Assembly: GCF_002021565.1 (NCBI RefSeq)
Contig: NZ_MSZX01000021.1
Span: forward strand, 27-64,026
DNA length: 64,000 nt
Origin: Paenibacillus selenitireducens
Lineage (GTDB): Bacteria > Bacillota > Bacilli > Paenibacillales > Paenibacillaceae
Direction of reading: 5' to 3'
Made by a program: the position numbers and the translations under genes. Within the stretch, counting starts at the first letter, position 1. Every line of letters begins with the position of its first letter. Below are positions 29,803-38,140 of the stretch, one piece after another. The notes beneath the pieces were generated by a model. It saw only the letters and a list, made by a program, of their open reading frames with translations. It ran no database searches and was not told the origin of the DNA.

Positions 29803-29880
29803 CATTAACCCTCCCAAGCATCTGGATTCTCCTTCTAGCATATCCAAATTTGAGAGAGTTAAACCCTTTGTGCCTGTGAT

Positions 29881-30549
29881 TTAGCCTTTCATTCGGGCAA
29901 GTATCACCCAACGTCGCTGCTTCCTGCGATTATATTTAGGAAGAGATCGATAGATTTCAAGGGTCTCGCGAAATGCTTCTCGCGCCTTGTCCGTACGGCC
30001 TAACTGCTGATAAAGTGTGCCTAGACGATAATAAGCCTCGCAAGACGATGAATAGACCTCCCGGAATTTCTCCAGCATCTCGATGGCCTTCTCCGGTTGA
30101 CCTGGGCTATATGCTTCTGCCAAATATAAATAAGGGTCCCCATAACCAACACGGGGATTCAGCTCGAGCGCTTTACCCATAAAGACTTCTCCTTCGGCGG
30201 TGTTGCCCAACTTCAGATGAGATTTCCCAACTTCAAAATGATAGTCTGCCGAATCTGCCATAACCGTCTCGATCTGCTCTAACTCCTTAAGTGCATCCCG
30301 ATACTTTTTCTGCTGAATGTAAATGCGGGCTAATTCAAACCGCGTCGAGGACGCATGCGGATTAGCTCGAAGCTCGTCTTTTAACCGCGACATGCTGCGC
30401 ATGCGCTTGAATGGCTTGAACAGGCTTGGCGTAAGCCCGACATACCGACGATCCAGCACGTAGAGAATAACGAGGAACACAACAATGGCGATGATGGGAC
30501 TGCGTGTAATATATAGCAGGATTGAAAACAGAAAAAACTTACTTAACAC
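29881..30549 (-). CDS. Membrane-anchored TPR protein
   Basis: Not a gene that I know from the B. subtilis version of this locus. The 222-residue protein has an N-terminal hydrophobic stretch (about 5-32, possibly two short TMs), a basic linker, and three to four tetratricopeptide repeats (about 65-200: RFELARIYIQQKKYRDALKE, YHFEVGKSHLKLGNTAEGE, AYYRLGTLYQQLGRTDKARE). It ends in a basic tail. The GTG start follows AGGAGGG. It lies about 80 nt before the yabS-like gene and is probably cotranscribed with it. TPRs mediate protein contacts, so a scaffold role is a guess. Confidence 0.85.
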   Translation of the reverse strand: MLSKFFLFSILLYITRSPIIAIVVFLVILYVLDRRYVGLTPSLFKPFKRMRSMSRLKDELRANPHASSTRFELARIYIQQKKYRDALKELEQIETVMADSADYHFEVGKSHLKLGNTAEGEVFMGKALELNPRVGYGDPYLYLAEAYSPGQPEKAIEMLEKFREVYSSSCEAYYRLGTLYQQLGRTDKAREAFRETLEIYRSLPKYNRRKQRRWVILARMKG

Positions 30550-30960
30550 GTGAGTAGCCCTCCTTTTTCAAAACAACGGCATTAATGCACATTATTTTAC
30601 CATAAGTGTAAGGCTTTGTTTCGTTCTTTATGCTGAAGCTTTGGAACAAACCGAGTAACGTTCATCTGTTGCCGTTCTTGTACGGCTTATAATCGTTGTT
30701 TTCTTGGTTGCAGGTTGAATGGACAGGACATACGTTACTCGCTCCGTGGTTTCGATGGAATCGAACGCGTTGAATGAACCGTCTCGCAGTATTTAGGTTC
30801 ATGATGCCTCGCCTCCTTATACTAGACTATGTCGAATAGGCCAAAGGTTAACGAGGGCAATTGTCTATTTATGCCGCGTTCCATCATAAAGGGCCAGCGC
30901 AGCAATCCTGCGTGGCCCTTGCAATCCTCCTTTATGCTGAATCTTATAAAAATACGCCGA
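30550..30960 (-). other. Intergenic region between spoIIE and the TPR gene
   Basis: A hairpin AAGGGCCACGC / GCTGGCCCTT-like stem (about 30888-30922) follows the spoIIE stop, but the T tract is poor, so termination is uncertain. The 46-codon ORF lies in the middle. No tRNA genes are found here. Confidence 0.4.
30662..30802 (-). CDS. Possible small basic protein, 46 residues
   Basis: A short frame in the 411-bp gap after spoIIE. It starts MNLNTARRFIQRVRFHRN, has two cysteines (CPVHSTC) and ends KNGNR. ATG 30802 has a perfect AGGAGG 9 nt upstream, the only strong reason to consider it. It resembles no family that I recognise. A TATAAG box merges with the ribosome site and so would be too close to serve as the promoter. 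It could also be chance. Confidence 0.35.
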   Translation of the reverse strand: MNLNTARRFIQRVRFHRNHGASNVCPVHSTCNQENNDYKPYKNGNR

Positions 30961-33390
30961 TTAACTAACCGATCTTGGACGTTCTAGACGTGTTGTTCCC
31001 GGCCAATGCACCGTAGCCCACTCTGGAATATGCCGTTCCACCTTGGCGACCACCACCGTCATGTCATCTGTAATGCTGCCGTGATGCCAACGTACAGCCG
31101 CATCCAGTAAGCAATCGGCAATCATTTGAGGATCATCCACCGTAATCTCTTGAATCACGCGCTTCATCCATAATTCCTTATTCACCGCATGTCCAGGTGC
31201 GTCATAGATCCCATCGGTCATCATGATCAAGGTATCCCCCGGTTGGAGCTGCACCGTTAATAGCTCTACCTCAATATCTTGCAATATACCAATGGGCAAA
31301 TTAGCTGCCGAGATCGGAATCACCTCGTTTTTGCGCTTAATGAAGCTTGGCGTGGATCCAATTTTCATAAAAGTGGTTTTGGCCGAATATTGATCGATAA
31401 TAGCCATATCTACCGTAGCAAACACCTCGTCCGCCGATCGCAACAGCAGCACAGAATTCACGGATTTGATCGCCATCTGCTCATCCATGCCGGATTGCAG
31501 CAGCCGCTCTAGAATCGATAGTGCCGTACTGCTCTCCAGCTTCGCGCGTTCCCCATTTCCCATGCCGTCACTTATCGCAACCGCGAATTTGCCATTGCCA
31601 AGCTCCACCGTACTATAGCTATCTCCGGACAGCAGGTCTCCCCCCTTAGCCGCACTGGCAACTCCCGTATCAATTTCGAACGCTTTCGCCGATGCGAACA
31701 TGACGATCACTGCCCCATCCCGACCGCCATCGGCCGCACCGTACCTTTCGTTCGTGACCACAATATTCTCACCTAGAATATCGGACAAGACGGGGGCTAT
31801 AATTTTGCGGCACTCATCATGCCCGCGACGGAATGTATGGATAATCTCAATCTCCACATGCCCCGCATCGAGGCAAATAATATCAATATCTTGGATAGGT
31901 AGTCCCAACTCCTCCAGCATGATTCGAATCTGCTCCTCTTGTTTATAGAGCACCTGCCCTTCCCGTTGAATTTCTTTGACCAGACTATCCATGACCTGCG
32001 AAACCCCTGTCAGCTGCTCCGCCACGAAGTGACGGCTATCTACGATTTGACGCTTCCAATGCTGATCGTTCTTATACAGATCATACTGTCCTTTCATCGT
32101 CTCTAACACCTGGTCTGTCTTGCTGCACAGCTTCGTCCATGACTTCGGAAAATCCTTTTTGGTCATCTTCGGATTCTCTTCTAGCGCGGTCATCATATCC
32201 GTCATGTAGGTATACGTCTGATGGAATCTTCCCTCCCAACATTGTTCTTTGCGATGGCATCCCGTACACATCTGTCCGGCCACCTCGTTAATAAAATGAT
32301 CAAACTCCTCCTCTTTGCGCACCATTTCACCGCTGCTTGCTACTTGCCCAAAACTTCTCGCTAATTGACGGAACACCTCCGAAAATTGATTGACCCGATC
32401 CGCAGTCATATCTCGAATACGTCTTGCATATTCATGTTGCGTATGCGCATGATCTTGTGTCCCCGGTACATACTGCGCAATCATCCGAATGACGCTCTTC
32501 GGGGTGACAAGAAATAGTACGATCGCAGCAACCGTCTCATAGGTGGATAGCAATGCCTCTTGTGTGGTGCCCAGATAGATGATAAGAATGGACGAACCTA
32601 ACAGCATGCCGCCTGCCACCCACCAACGCTTGCCTTCCCGCAGCATCCCCGCAAGCATGCCGGCAAAAGCCAACAAACTCATTTGATAGATGGCATGAAA
32701 GTCTGCAAGACTTAAGATGAGCCCTGTGACGACGCCGACGGAAGCTCCTAACGGCGCACCTCCGACAAAAGCGAACAGAAGGATTAGATAACGGGAGAAA
32801 ACATGGTCTGGTGAGATACCGTAAATCACCCAACCCACCGCACCAGTCATGACCGAGGCAAGCAATATAATTAGACAAATGATTTCTTCGTTCTTGAGAG
32901 CCGATTGTTTGCGAACGCGTGTCAGAATCGGCAATGCCTGCATAAATACAATCGTCAGAATAAAACTCAATCCGCCATCCAATACCGCCAGCATGATCGG
33001 ATACCACGACAATTGACTGTTTATCACGAGTCCGAACAATTGGACAAGCATCATAGAGGTGAACACAATCATCGGCATATAGGAGGACTCTGGACGATTA
33101 TAAGCTTCGACCCCCCGTTGAATGAGAAGGATCAGCACGATTTGTGCAGCCACTGCCCATAAGCTCGAGTGTGTCGCGAAGAAGTTGCCTGCCAGCAGCG
33201 ATAGAGCAACCCAGCCGCTTAGATCGCGCCGCAGCATATAGATCGCCGCGAAGAATGCAGCCGCAAACGGTGCAAGTTCATTCAGTATCATGGCTTTTCC
33301 GAACAAAAATCCCATACCAATCATGACAAGCGGCCATTTCCGCACGGCCAGCCCTTGATAAGCCCGCATTATAACATTTGGAGTTTGCAT
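30961..33390 (-). CDS. spoIIE: Stage II sporulation protein E (PP2C phosphatase)
   Basis: Dephosphorylates SpoIIAA to release sigma-F in the forespore, and helps build the polar septum. The 809-residue protein has about ten N-terminal membrane segments (about 18-325), a cytoplasmic FtsZ-interacting middle region (about 330-590) and a C-terminal PP2C domain with VAISDGMGNGERAKLESS and MMTDGIYDAPG carrying metal-binding aspartates. Length fits the family (about 827 in B. subtilis). ATG 33390 lies behind AGAGGTGG. A Spo0A-type promoter is present upstream. Confidence 0.97.
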   Translation of the reverse strand: MQTPNVIMRAYQGLAVRKWPLVMIGMGFLFGKAMILNELAPFAAAFFAAIYMLRRDLSGWVALSLLAGNFFATHSSLWAVAAQIVLILLIQRGVEAYNRPESSYMPMIVFTSMMLVQLFGLVINSQLSWYPIMLAVLDGGLSFILTIVFMQALPILTRVRKQSALKNEEIICLIILLASVMTGAVGWVIYGISPDHVFSRYLILLFAFVGGAPLGASVGVVTGLILSLADFHAIYQMSLLAFAGMLAGMLREGKRWWVAGGMLLGSSILIIYLGTTQEALLSTYETVAAIVLFLVTPKSVIRMIAQYVPGTQDHAHTQHEYARRIRDMTADRVNQFSEVFRQLARSFGQVASSGEMVRKEEEFDHFINEVAGQMCTGCHRKEQCWEGRFHQTYTYMTDMMTALEENPKMTKKDFPKSWTKLCSKTDQVLETMKGQYDLYKNDQHWKRQIVDSRHFVAEQLTGVSQVMDSLVKEIQREGQVLYKQEEQIRIMLEELGLPIQDIDIICLDAGHVEIEIIHTFRRGHDECRKIIAPVLSDILGENIVVTNERYGAADGGRDGAVIVMFASAKAFEIDTGVASAAKGGDLLSGDSYSTVELGNGKFAVAISDGMGNGERAKLESSTALSILERLLQSGMDEQMAIKSVNSVLLLRSADEVFATVDMAIIDQYSAKTTFMKIGSTPSFIKRKNEVIPISAANLPIGILQDIEVELLTVQLQPGDTLIMMTDGIYDAPGHAVNKELWMKRVIQEITVDDPQMIADCLLDAAVRWHHGSITDDMTVVVAKVERHIPEWATVHWPGTTRLERPRSVS

Positions 33391-33447
33391 CAGTGAGCAC
33401 CACCTCTTCTCGTAATCTCATAATCTCTTAAAGAGTGAGTGATTCCC

Positions 33448-33515
33448 ATTATAGAAAGGATGCTAGAGAAAGTTTGTCACAATACGTAGGTGCGTCCAAA
33501 AAAGTTTCCGACAAA
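33448..33515 (-). promoter_or_regulatory. Spo0A-dependent spoIIE promoter with two 0A boxes
   Basis: Minus strand: -10 TATAAT (33448-33453) and -35-like GTGACA (33475-33480) are 21 bp apart, the unusual long spacing of Spo0A-activated sigma-A promoters such as B. subtilis spoIIE and spoIIG. TTTGTCACA (33473-33481, plus) and TTTGTCGGA (33507-33515, minus) each match the 0A box TTTGTCRAA at 8 of 9 positions. Confidence 0.75.
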
Positions 33516-33790
33516 AATAATAACGTGCGCGAACCTGCGCAAACACTTGCCCATCAAGGATTACAGACTACCGAGTTCAAGGCTCCTTTGAGAAGGATGT
33601 CTGATTTTCAAGGCGATATGGAATGGCATTCGAGCCGAGTCTACGGCAATTCTCTAGAACTTCAAGGAATGCCGTAGGAACCTGTCGGTATTTTTGTTAT
33701 GAACAATTTGAAAAGACCAGACAAAAAAACCCTATCCGACAACTCATATCTGAGTACCGGTATAGAGGTTGTGGTTTGCCCTTGTGCGAT
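33516..33790. other. Intergenic region upstream of the spoIIE promoter, no gene
   Basis: About 275 bp without a supported gene. It contains a hairpin with 7-bp arms TACGGCA / TGCCGTA (about 33650-33678) and no T tract. B. subtilis has two tRNA genes between spoIIE and yabR; I found none here. Confidence 0.45.
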
Positions 33791-33824
33791 AATAAAAAAC
33801 CGCAACAGCCGAAGCCGTTGCGGT
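33791..33824 (-). terminator. Intrinsic terminator after yabR
   Basis: Stem CCGCAACGGC / GCTGTTGCGG with a TTCG tetraloop (33800-33823) and a following TTTTTTATT tract on the minus strand. One of the strongest terminators in the window. Confidence 0.95.
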
Positions 33825-33851
33825 GTTCATCATAAAATGATTGAATCATTA

Positions 33852-34337
33852 TTACATGCGTTTCGCGCCGCGGCCTCCGCGTTTCCCTTCGGTATTCTTC
33901 TTCAGGGATGAAATACGCTCTTCGCTATCTTTTAAGAAACGAGACACTTTATCTTCAAATGTAGCCTTGTTCGCAGGTGGTTTGAATGAACGTCCACCAC
34001 GATCTCTTTGAAACCCGCCCGGGCGATCTCCGTCTGGACGTCCTCCGCCTTGACGATCTGGTCTTGGCGCTCTTGGCGGTCGAGTCTGAGCCTCGACTGG
34101 TTTATCCACCGCTTGCTTGATGGAAAGCCCAATCTTGCCATCCTTGTCCACGTTAATGACTTTGACCGTAACAACATCGTCAATTTTCAAATGATCATTA
34201 ACATCTTTAACGTAGTTGTCGGCGATCTCCGAGATGTGAACGAGACCCGTGACACCCCCTGACAGATCTACAAATGCTCCAAAATGCGTAATCCCTGTCA
34301 CTTTTCCTTCTAACTTGGTGCCCACTTCAATTGCCAT
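33852..34337 (-). CDS. yabR: S1-domain RNA-binding protein (YabR-like)
   Basis: A 161-residue protein: one S1 domain (about 1-75, with GKVTGITHFGAFVDLSGGVTGLVHISEI) followed by a low-complexity Arg/Gly/Pro-rich segment (about 85-125) and a short basic tail. It resembles YabR/GSP13 general stress proteins that associate with ribosomes. It is longer than B. subtilis YabR (128) because of the Arg/Gly region. ATG 34337 is used; GGGAGG lies 13 nt upstream, a wide spacing. It follows divIC as in B. subtilis and is closed by a strong terminator. Confidence 0.9.
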   Translation of the reverse strand: MAIEVGTKLEGKVTGITHFGAFVDLSGGVTGLVHISEIADNYVKDVNDHLKIDDVVTVKVINVDKDGKIGLSIKQAVDKPVEAQTRPPRAPRPDRQGGGRPDGDRPGGFQRDRGGRSFKPPANKATFEDKVSRFLKDSEERISSLKKNTEGKRGGRGAKRM

Positions 34338-34484
34338 AGAATAAAATGATCCTCCCTTAAAAATATACAAAATCCGTAGATGTAAAACATAAAAATCTTT
34401 GGCTATGGTGATTATACCGAATGCCAGAGCATTGGTCAACAGACGTACGTCACGTCCCGCAGCCTATCCTTCATCAACCATGTA

Positions 34485-34796
34485 TTACCGTCGAATCGGT
34501 ACTTCTCCGGGTAGGTACATATCTTGTTTTTTACGTGCGATTTGACCAATATATTCAGGATCGTTCAACTTTGCGATTTCCTGTTGCAGCAAATTTCTTT
34601 GATCTTGTGTTTCTTGGTGCTGCTTCTGCTTGTCTTGCAGTTGAACCCGTTGATCCGCAACTTCTAGCGTTTGATGAACGAGTGTATAGACACCCCATCC
34701 AAAGAACATAACCATGAACATCATCCACAGTCGAATCCGCTTTCGAGCGCCGGTATATTTAGCTGTAGGTTTCTGCTCTCGAAGCGTAGTCGCCAT
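34485..34796 (-). CDS. divIC: Septum formation initiator, DivIC/FtsB family
   Basis: Bitopic divisome protein of 103 residues. A basic cytoplasmic N terminus is followed by one TM (about 24-42, WMMFMVMFFGWGVYTLVHQT) and an external coiled coil (about 45-80, rich in Gln and Leu), then YIGQIARKKQDMYLPGE, the FtsB/DivIC C-terminal motif. It is expected to form a complex with FtsL and DivIB. The neighbours yabQ upstream and yabR downstream are those of B. subtilis divIC. Confidence 0.92.
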   Translation of the reverse strand: MATTLREQKPTAKYTGARKRIRLWMMFMVMFFGWGVYTLVHQTLEVADQRVQLQDKQKQHQETQDQRNLLQQEIAKLNDPEYIGQIARKKQDMYLPGEVPIRR

Positions 34797-34836
34797 AACG
34801 CAGTTCCTCCTGGATCAGATGAAATGTGAATATCTC

Positions 34837-35418
34837 TTATTTCTCACGCTTAAATAGCCGATTCCAGATCACGTTCACCTGCTGTATACTGCGCGCCACC
34901 CATGCTGGCATTCGGAAATGCCTCCATATGGGGCGTGTCAGGAATACAAGCAGTTTCCAGAACGGACTTAATAATTGTAACACAATTCGGCCTATGAACA
35001 TAGCGAACCAAAGTAAAAAGCGCAAGAGTACTCTTACCAATTTATACAAGCCGAGTAGCGGCTTGAGGATAAGGATCTCAATAGATCGAATGAGAAAGCG
35101 AACAATCTGCTTAATGATCTTCATTAAGATTACCACAACTCGTATCGTTGTAAAGCTGAACCACAAAAAATAGAACCAAACGCCTATGAACAGCCCGATA
35201 AAGACATAAAACCGCATTTCTCCCTGATTTGTGATATACAACATGCGAAAAATGAAACAAACCGCAATCATCCAGTAACATACATCCAGCACAGGCTTGG
35301 TCCATTTTGGAAAATGAAGCTGGTGGGCAACGACACGATAACCGTCAAAGACGATCCCCATGCTTAACCCACTGATCAGCATCGCTAACATCGTAATAAA
35401 CTGTTGATTCAGACTCAT
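34837..35418 (-). CDS. yabQ: Spore cortex biosynthesis protein YabQ
   Basis: Integral membrane protein of 193 residues with about four or five hydrophobic segments concentrated between residues 8 and 160; the C-terminal half is basic between segments. Its B. subtilis homologue is made in the mother cell under sigma-E and is needed for cortex formation. The start overlaps the end of yabP by 4 nt. Sequence is poorly conserved, so the call relies on topology, size and the yabP-yabQ-divIC context. Confidence 0.88.
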   Translation of the reverse strand: MSLNQQFITMLAMLISGLSMGIVFDGYRVVAHQLHFPKWTKPVLDVCYWMIAVCFIFRMLYITNQGEMRFYVFIGLFIGVWFYFLWFSFTTIRVVVILMKIIKQIVRFLIRSIEILILKPLLGLYKLVRVLLRFLLWFAMFIGRIVLQLLSPFWKLLVFLTRPIWRHFRMPAWVARSIQQVNVIWNRLFKREK

Positions 35419-35696
35419 TTGAACAACTTCCCTAGAAACCCTTTGGATTTACCATGCGAATTTGTGTCTAGATAAGTCAGGGAGTTCACAAATCCTTCGA
35501 TGGCTATGAGACCTTGCTCAAGACTCAAGTTCTTGATATGTAAATTTTGACCGCGAATTGCTAAGAAACCGCCATCGGTATCGAGCAGGAATTCCTCGCT
35601 GTCAAAGCTCTCTACGTTGCTAACGCCGGTAATTTCGAGCTGTTTACGATTTAACATCTTCACTTCATGCCGTTTCGTTTTCAATTGATCCACCAT
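35415..35696 (-). CDS. yabP: Sporulation protein YabP
   Basis: A 93-residue YabP/YqfC-family protein. It begins with a basic stretch and has the family's beta-rich core with ITGVSNVESFDSEEFLLDT and FLAIRGQNLHIKNLSLEQG. Homologues are sigma-E-controlled and required for cortex and for spore formation with YabQ. ATG 35696 is preceded by GGAGG. A strong terminator separates it from the hup-rqcP unit upstream. Confidence 0.92.
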   Translation of the reverse strand: MVDQLKTKRHEVKMLNRKQLEITGVSNVESFDSEEFLLDTDGGFLAIRGQNLHIKNLSLEQGLIAIEGFVNSLTYLDTNSHGKSKGFLGKLFK

Positions 35697-35720
35697 CGCA
35701 TGGCCCTCCTTTACTAAGAC

Positions 35721-35729
35721 TAGCTTATG
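35721..35729 (-). promoter_or_regulatory. Candidate mother-cell sigma factor -10 element for yabPQ
   Basis: CATAAGCTA on the minus strand fits the sigma-K/sigma-E -10 pattern CATA-nnn-TA and lies about 25 bp upstream of yabP. No convincing -35 was found, so this is tentative. Confidence 0.3.
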
Positions 35730-35773
35730 GGGGAGGCACCTGCTTTAGAACTGAATCTATCGCACAATCTCTT

Positions 35774-35820
35774 TAAATAAAAAAAGAGACTCCAGCGAAA
35801 AAATCGCGAAGTCTCTCTTG
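35774..35820 (-). terminator. Intrinsic terminator of hup-rqcP
   Basis: Minus strand: AAGAGAGACT-t-CGCGA, T-rich loop, TCGC-tgg-AGTCTCTTTTTTT. The stem is interrupted by a small internal loop and ends in a T tract. Confidence 0.88.
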
Positions 35821-35835
35821 TGCACCTATGTAGGG

Positions 35836-36111
35836 TTACCATAAATCATTCGATTTCGAAATCGGCTCTTCCTTGATCACCGTGTAAAGCTGCGCGGCTT
35901 CATCCTTTTTGGTCGTTTCCGCCGTACGCTCAACACGCACAGTCACCAACTTCTGGCCGAATTGAATGGTAATCTCATCGCCTTCTTTGACACTGCTGCT
36001 TGGCTTGGCTTCTCTTCCATTCACGAGTACGCGTCCTTGATCAGACACATCCTTCGCAACGGTACGCCGCTTGATTAGACGGGATACTTTCAGGAATTTG
36101 TCGACACGCAT
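35836..36111 (-). CDS. rqcP: S4-domain RNA-binding protein RqcP (YabO)
   Basis: A 91-residue protein, mostly one S4 RNA-binding domain: MRVDKFLKVSRLIKRRTVAK and DQGRVLVNGREAKPSSSVKEGDEI-type elements. Its B. subtilis homologue works with RqcH on stalled 50S-peptidyl-tRNA complexes, supporting alanine-tail synthesis in ribosome quality control. It starts 1 nt after hup with only a weak ribosome site, so translation is probably coupled. The C-terminal tail (TTKKDEAAQLY...) is charged. Confidence 0.93.
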   Translation of the reverse strand: MRVDKFLKVSRLIKRRTVAKDVSDQGRVLVNGREAKPSSSVKEGDEITIQFGQKLVTVRVERTAETTKKDEAAQLYTVIKEEPISKSNDLW

Positions 36112-36112
36112 C

Positions 36113-36385
36113 TTATTTTACAGCTTCTTTAAGCTTGTTGCCCGCTTTGAATGCAGGAACGTTGGATTCTGGAATTTCGATTGTTTTACCTGTTTGTGGG
36201 TTACGGCCTGTACGTCCAGCACGTTTACGAGTTTCGAAAGTTCCGAAGCCGATCAATTGAACTTTGTCGCCGCCAGCAAGAGCATCTGTAATTTCGCCTA
36301 AGAAATTATTTAATACTGCTTCAACGTCTTTTTTTGTTAAACCGCTTTTTTCCGAAATGTTATTTACCAAATCTGTCTTGTTCAT
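36113..36385 (-). CDS. hup: DNA-binding protein HU
   Basis: Histone-like dimer that bends and compacts DNA. The 90-residue protein matches HU over its whole length: MNKTDLVNNISEKSGLTKKD, the GFGTFETRKRAGRTGRNPQT arm-and-hinge and IPESNVPAFKAGNKLKEAVK. ATG 36385 lies behind GGGAGGA. Placing hup between mazG and rqcP is normal for Paenibacillus-type genomes; in B. subtilis hupA is elsewhere. Confidence 0.97.
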   Translation of the reverse strand: MNKTDLVNNISEKSGLTKKDVEAVLNNFLGEITDALAGGDKVQLIGFGTFETRKRAGRTGRNPQTGKTIEIPESNVPAFKAGNKLKEAVK

Positions 36386-36513
36386 TATTAGTTCCTCCCA
36401 TAATTAGAAAAATAGATCGATTAATGTATTCTTGTTTTGTTAGTAAATTCCTTCTTCTTTTGACAGCTTTTTTGGAAAAAGGACAAAATAACAAGAATGT
36501 TGCTTACAATCGC

Positions 36514-36610
36514 GTTCAAAAATCCGGATTTTCAGTACTGATAAGGTTGTGAGAGCCCAAAGCTTACACTTACGAAGAGAGTTTTTCTCTGAAAAGCTGG
36601 ATTTTTGAAC
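36514..36610. repeat. 22-bp inverted repeat in the mazG-hup intergenic region
   Basis: Left arm 36514-36535 (starts GTTCAAAAATCC, ends TTTTCAG) and right arm 36589-36610 (starts CTGAAAAG, ends TTTTTGAAC) are reverse complements at 20 of 22 positions. A smaller hairpin AGAGA / TCTCT (36576-36590) partly overlaps the right arm. It lies just after mazG and about 130 bp before hup. There is no T tract after either arm, and no transposase. Confidence 0.6.
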
Positions 36611-36645
36611 AACCGCTATAAATAGGTCGATCTTTTAGCCCCTAT

Positions 36646-38124
36646 CTATCGCAATTTGGCGTCCTGCCACCATTGTTCCATCTCTAGTAAATCAGTTTGG
36701 TCAAAAGATTTACCGTTTATACGGAGCTGTTCTTCAATATAGTGAAATCGAGAAACAAATTTACGATTGGTTATCGCAAGCGCTTCTTCAGGATCTGCAT
36801 GGATAAACCTCGCGGCATTCACTACCGCAAACAGTAAATCACCCAGCTCTCCAACCTGGTCTTCAACCGGCTCACCTTGGGCTACTGCTTGCTTCAGCTC
36901 CATAAACTCTTCTTCGATTTTTGAGTATACACCGTTTAAGTCCTCCCAGTCAAAACCGACCTTCGCCGCTTTCTTCTGAATTTTATAAGCCTTCATTAAT
37001 GCGGGCAAATCACGAGGCACACCATCCAGAACAGAAGCGACACTTTCATCGAGTCCTTTAAGGCGTTTTTCTTCTGCTTTCATCTGCTCCCAATTCTTCA
37101 ATGCTTCGTCCGCATCGCCAGCGGATTGATCGCCAAAAACATGCGGATGACGGAACAATAGCTTCTCATTCAGGGTCTGAATAACATCATACACCGTAAA
37201 GGTGGCGAGCTCCTCTTCCATTTGGGAATGAAGCATAATTTGCAGCATCATATCGCCAAGTTCTTCCTGCATATGCATCGGGTCATCCTCGTCGATCGTT
37301 TCGATTACTTCATAGGTTTCTTCAATGAGATTCTTCCGTATCGACTGGTGCGTCTGCTCTCGATCCCAAGGGCAGCCTTCCGGACTCCGTAAAATACCAA
37401 CAATTTCGTGAAGTCGCGCAAATGTGCGGTTACGCAACGTATCATCATCGCTTCTCGGAATCCAGATGAGGGATAAGTTACCATACCCTTCGACCCGATC
37501 AAGCTCGTATAAAGGCACGCGAACAATCTGCTCTTCCCCTGTTACACCTAATGCATGCCCAACAACCACTTCATAATCATCAGGATACAATTCCATCAAC
37601 GTGAGTTTCACATCGGATGCGGTATACGCATCATACACTTGCCCAATAACCGTATGCAGTTGAGGCTGCAACCAGGAAGATTGAATCCCGCTGCTATCCA
37701 ATAACTGAAATCCTTCGATCGGATCAAATCCTAAGCGCGTAAACGCTTGATCTAAGAAGCTCTCGCCCCCTGCAATATGTAGAGAGATCCCTGCTTCGCC
37801 GCAACGCTCACGCAGCTGCTGGACAGCCGATTCTGCCACCATCGGGTGACCCGGCACCGCATAGACAATGTCGCCATGTTCTGCTGCCAATTGCAGCAAT
37901 TGCTCCGTAATGGCGCGATATACTTCAGGAAAAGAATCATGCTGCTCGTAAATGTGGTCGAATGATGTAAAAGCAATCCCCTCTTCGCGTAACATCGACA
38001 TCATGGGATGATGCTCTGTCCGAACAACGACAAATTTAGCCGCTTGAAGCTTCTTCCAGCTTCCCAGCGTAAGTTGATCTGGATCGCCTGAACCAAGACC
38101 AATAACCGTAATCATACCACTCAT
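36646..38124 (-). CDS. mazG: Tetrapyrrole-methylase/MazG fusion protein (YabN)
   Basis: Nucleotide pyrophosphohydrolase thought to clear non-canonical or excess NTPs. The 492-residue protein has an N-terminal TP-methylase (SAM-methyltransferase-like) domain (about 4-225, GLGSGDPDQLTLGSW and VPGHPMVAESAV) and a MazG region with two repeats (about 250-370 and 385-480). The first repeat has SPEGCPWDREQTHQSI and the catalytic EELGDMMLQI; the second has a GELGDLLFAVVN motif. Length and fusion match B. subtilis YabN (489). It starts 16 nt after the SpoVB-like gene. Confidence 0.95.
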   Translation of the reverse strand: MSGMITVIGLGSGDPDQLTLGSWKKLQAAKFVVVRTEHHPMMSMLREEGIAFTSFDHIYEQHDSFPEVYRAITEQLLQLAAEHGDIVYAVPGHPMVAESAVQQLRERCGEAGISLHIAGGESFLDQAFTRLGFDPIEGFQLLDSSGIQSSWLQPQLHTVIGQVYDAYTASDVKLTLMELYPDDYEVVVGHALGVTGEEQIVRVPLYELDRVEGYGNLSLIWIPRSDDDTLRNRTFARLHEIVGILRSPEGCPWDREQTHQSIRKNLIEETYEVIETIDEDDPMHMQEELGDMMLQIMLHSQMEEELATFTVYDVIQTLNEKLLFRHPHVFGDQSAGDADEALKNWEQMKAEEKRLKGLDESVASVLDGVPRDLPALMKAYKIQKKAAKVGFDWEDLNGVYSKIEEEFMELKQAVAQGEPVEDQVGELGDLLFAVVNAARFIHADPEEALAITNRKFVSRFHYIEEQLRINGKSFDQTDLLEMEQWWQDAKLR

Positions 38125-38140
38125 TAAAATCCCTCCAAAT

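Noticed and set aside
30550-30960. tRNA genes near spoIIE, as in B. subtilis
   Set aside because: No cloverleaf, T-loop (GGTTCGANNCC) or CCA-like end was seen in this gap or in 33391-33851.
33435-33677. Plus-strand frame of 80 codons upstream of spoIIE
   Set aside because: No ribosome-binding site, it covers the spoIIE promoter and 0A boxes, and its composition is not protein-like.
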